Positions 63,801-64,000 of a DNA stretch of 64,000 nt are shown piece after piece. Source of the stretch: Diploscapter coronatus (Eukaryota; Nematoda; Chromadorea; Rhabditida; Rhabditidae); the NCBI GenBank assembly GCA_964036155.1, contig OZ038422.1:53529201-53593200 (forward strand), written 5' to 3'. The first letter of the stretch is position 1. The number at the start of each line of letters is the position of its first letter. The position numbers and the translations under genes were made by a program. Below the pieces are notes generated by a model. The model worked only from the letters and a program-made list of their open reading frames with translations. It was not told the DNA's origin and made no database searches.

Positions 63801-64000
63801 TTTAAATTGTGCTCATCTAAAATCAGTCATTCAGGCGATGCAAATATTTTTGGACATGGAAAATGTAAGGATGACGAATGAATTCTATCGAGCCCCACTT
63901 GAAAAGAAATTGAAGATGATCACAGATGCCCTTGCAAAATACACCGATGAAGAGGTCGTTCAATGTGCCGAGGCTCTTAAGAAAAAGACAAAAACTCTGC
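60895..64000 (+). CDS. Secreted helical repeat protein, copy B (cut by window end)
   Basis: Tandem paralogue of the gene at 56794-60238, same orientation, about 650 bases apart. Signal peptide MLLKLSLIFLYFYSVVFA. The first three exons are almost identical to copy A, introns included. Later exons are diverged but keep exon order and repeat pattern: MSPKFFESTLEEATDMMKK with VEPYTDEELMIWE, and TNEFYRAPLEKKLKMITD with LAKYTDEEVVQ. The region matching one exon of copy A near 57868-58067 is split by an intron here (after LPLVNN). A foldback element lies in another intron (62775-63110). The reading frame is still open at the window end, so the C-terminus is not seen. Confidence 0.73.
62775..63110. 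mobile_element. Foldback element in an intron of copy B
   Basis: Arms of about 120 bases (62775-62898 and 62990-63110). The core AAAGCCATATAGGTGGATGG and GGGCCCTTGGGCCC is repeated inverted without mismatch, while outer and inner parts carry scattered differences. The short loop has no coding capacity. Confidence 0.85.

Noticed and set aside
56794..64000. Assignment of the repeat proteins to the nematode SXP/RAL-2 family
   Set aside because: The general look (secreted, helical, Lys/Glu-rich) fits, but I could not see the family's diagnostic motif order, so no family name is given.

Overview
The window reads as intron-rich animal DNA from a nematode. Short GT-AG introns with TTTCAG-type acceptors are everywhere. 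Several start codons sit 10-25 bases behind a spliced-leader-like acceptor. A nematode-restricted ground-like domain protein, NAS-type astacins with EGF and CUB tails, and a worm-type ciliary gene with an X-box are all present. The species cannot be named from sequence alone. All gene models were assembled by eye from exon phase and protein similarity; where splice phases agree across introns I treat the model as strong.

Layout. Positions 1-1410 hold nothing I can support. Then come an unclassified basic protein on the minus strand (1411-2999), an astacin protease on the minus strand (3536-5956) with a damaged splice site inside its zinc motif, and a plus-strand membrane protein of unknown family (6143-8704). 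A beta-hexosaminidase with an unusual hydrophobic C-terminus (9317-12722, minus) and a second, intact astacin (13315-16470, minus) follow. A gene-poor stretch of 4.6 kb leads into a ground-like domain protein with a proline/glutamine-rich middle (21123-27729, plus). Next is the dynein-2 light intermediate chain xbx-1 (28257-30354, plus) with a near-palindromic X-box 55 bases upstream of its start.

From 33780 to 52580 four M14 carboxypeptidases lie head to tail. Each has a signal peptide, a propeptide ending in a furin-like site and a catalytic domain whose specificity position is Asp, as in carboxypeptidase B. Exon structure is nearly constant, but each gene has a different C-terminal tail. 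After them lie a very small minus-strand gene candidate (53006-53397), a multi-pass receptor-like gene (53907-56016, minus), and two tandem copies of a secreted repeat protein of no recognised family (56794-60238 and 60895 to the window end). Their first three exons, introns included, are almost identical while the rest has diverged.

Introns and spacers carry many short non-autonomous elements. They include a hAT-like element with an 8-base target duplication, a decayed mariner, two long foldback elements and at least five smaller palindromic elements.

Most recognised genes make secreted or membrane products (astacins, hexosaminidase, ground-like protein, carboxypeptidases). This fits extracellular protein and glycan processing such as cuticle turnover or digestion, though that link is inference.
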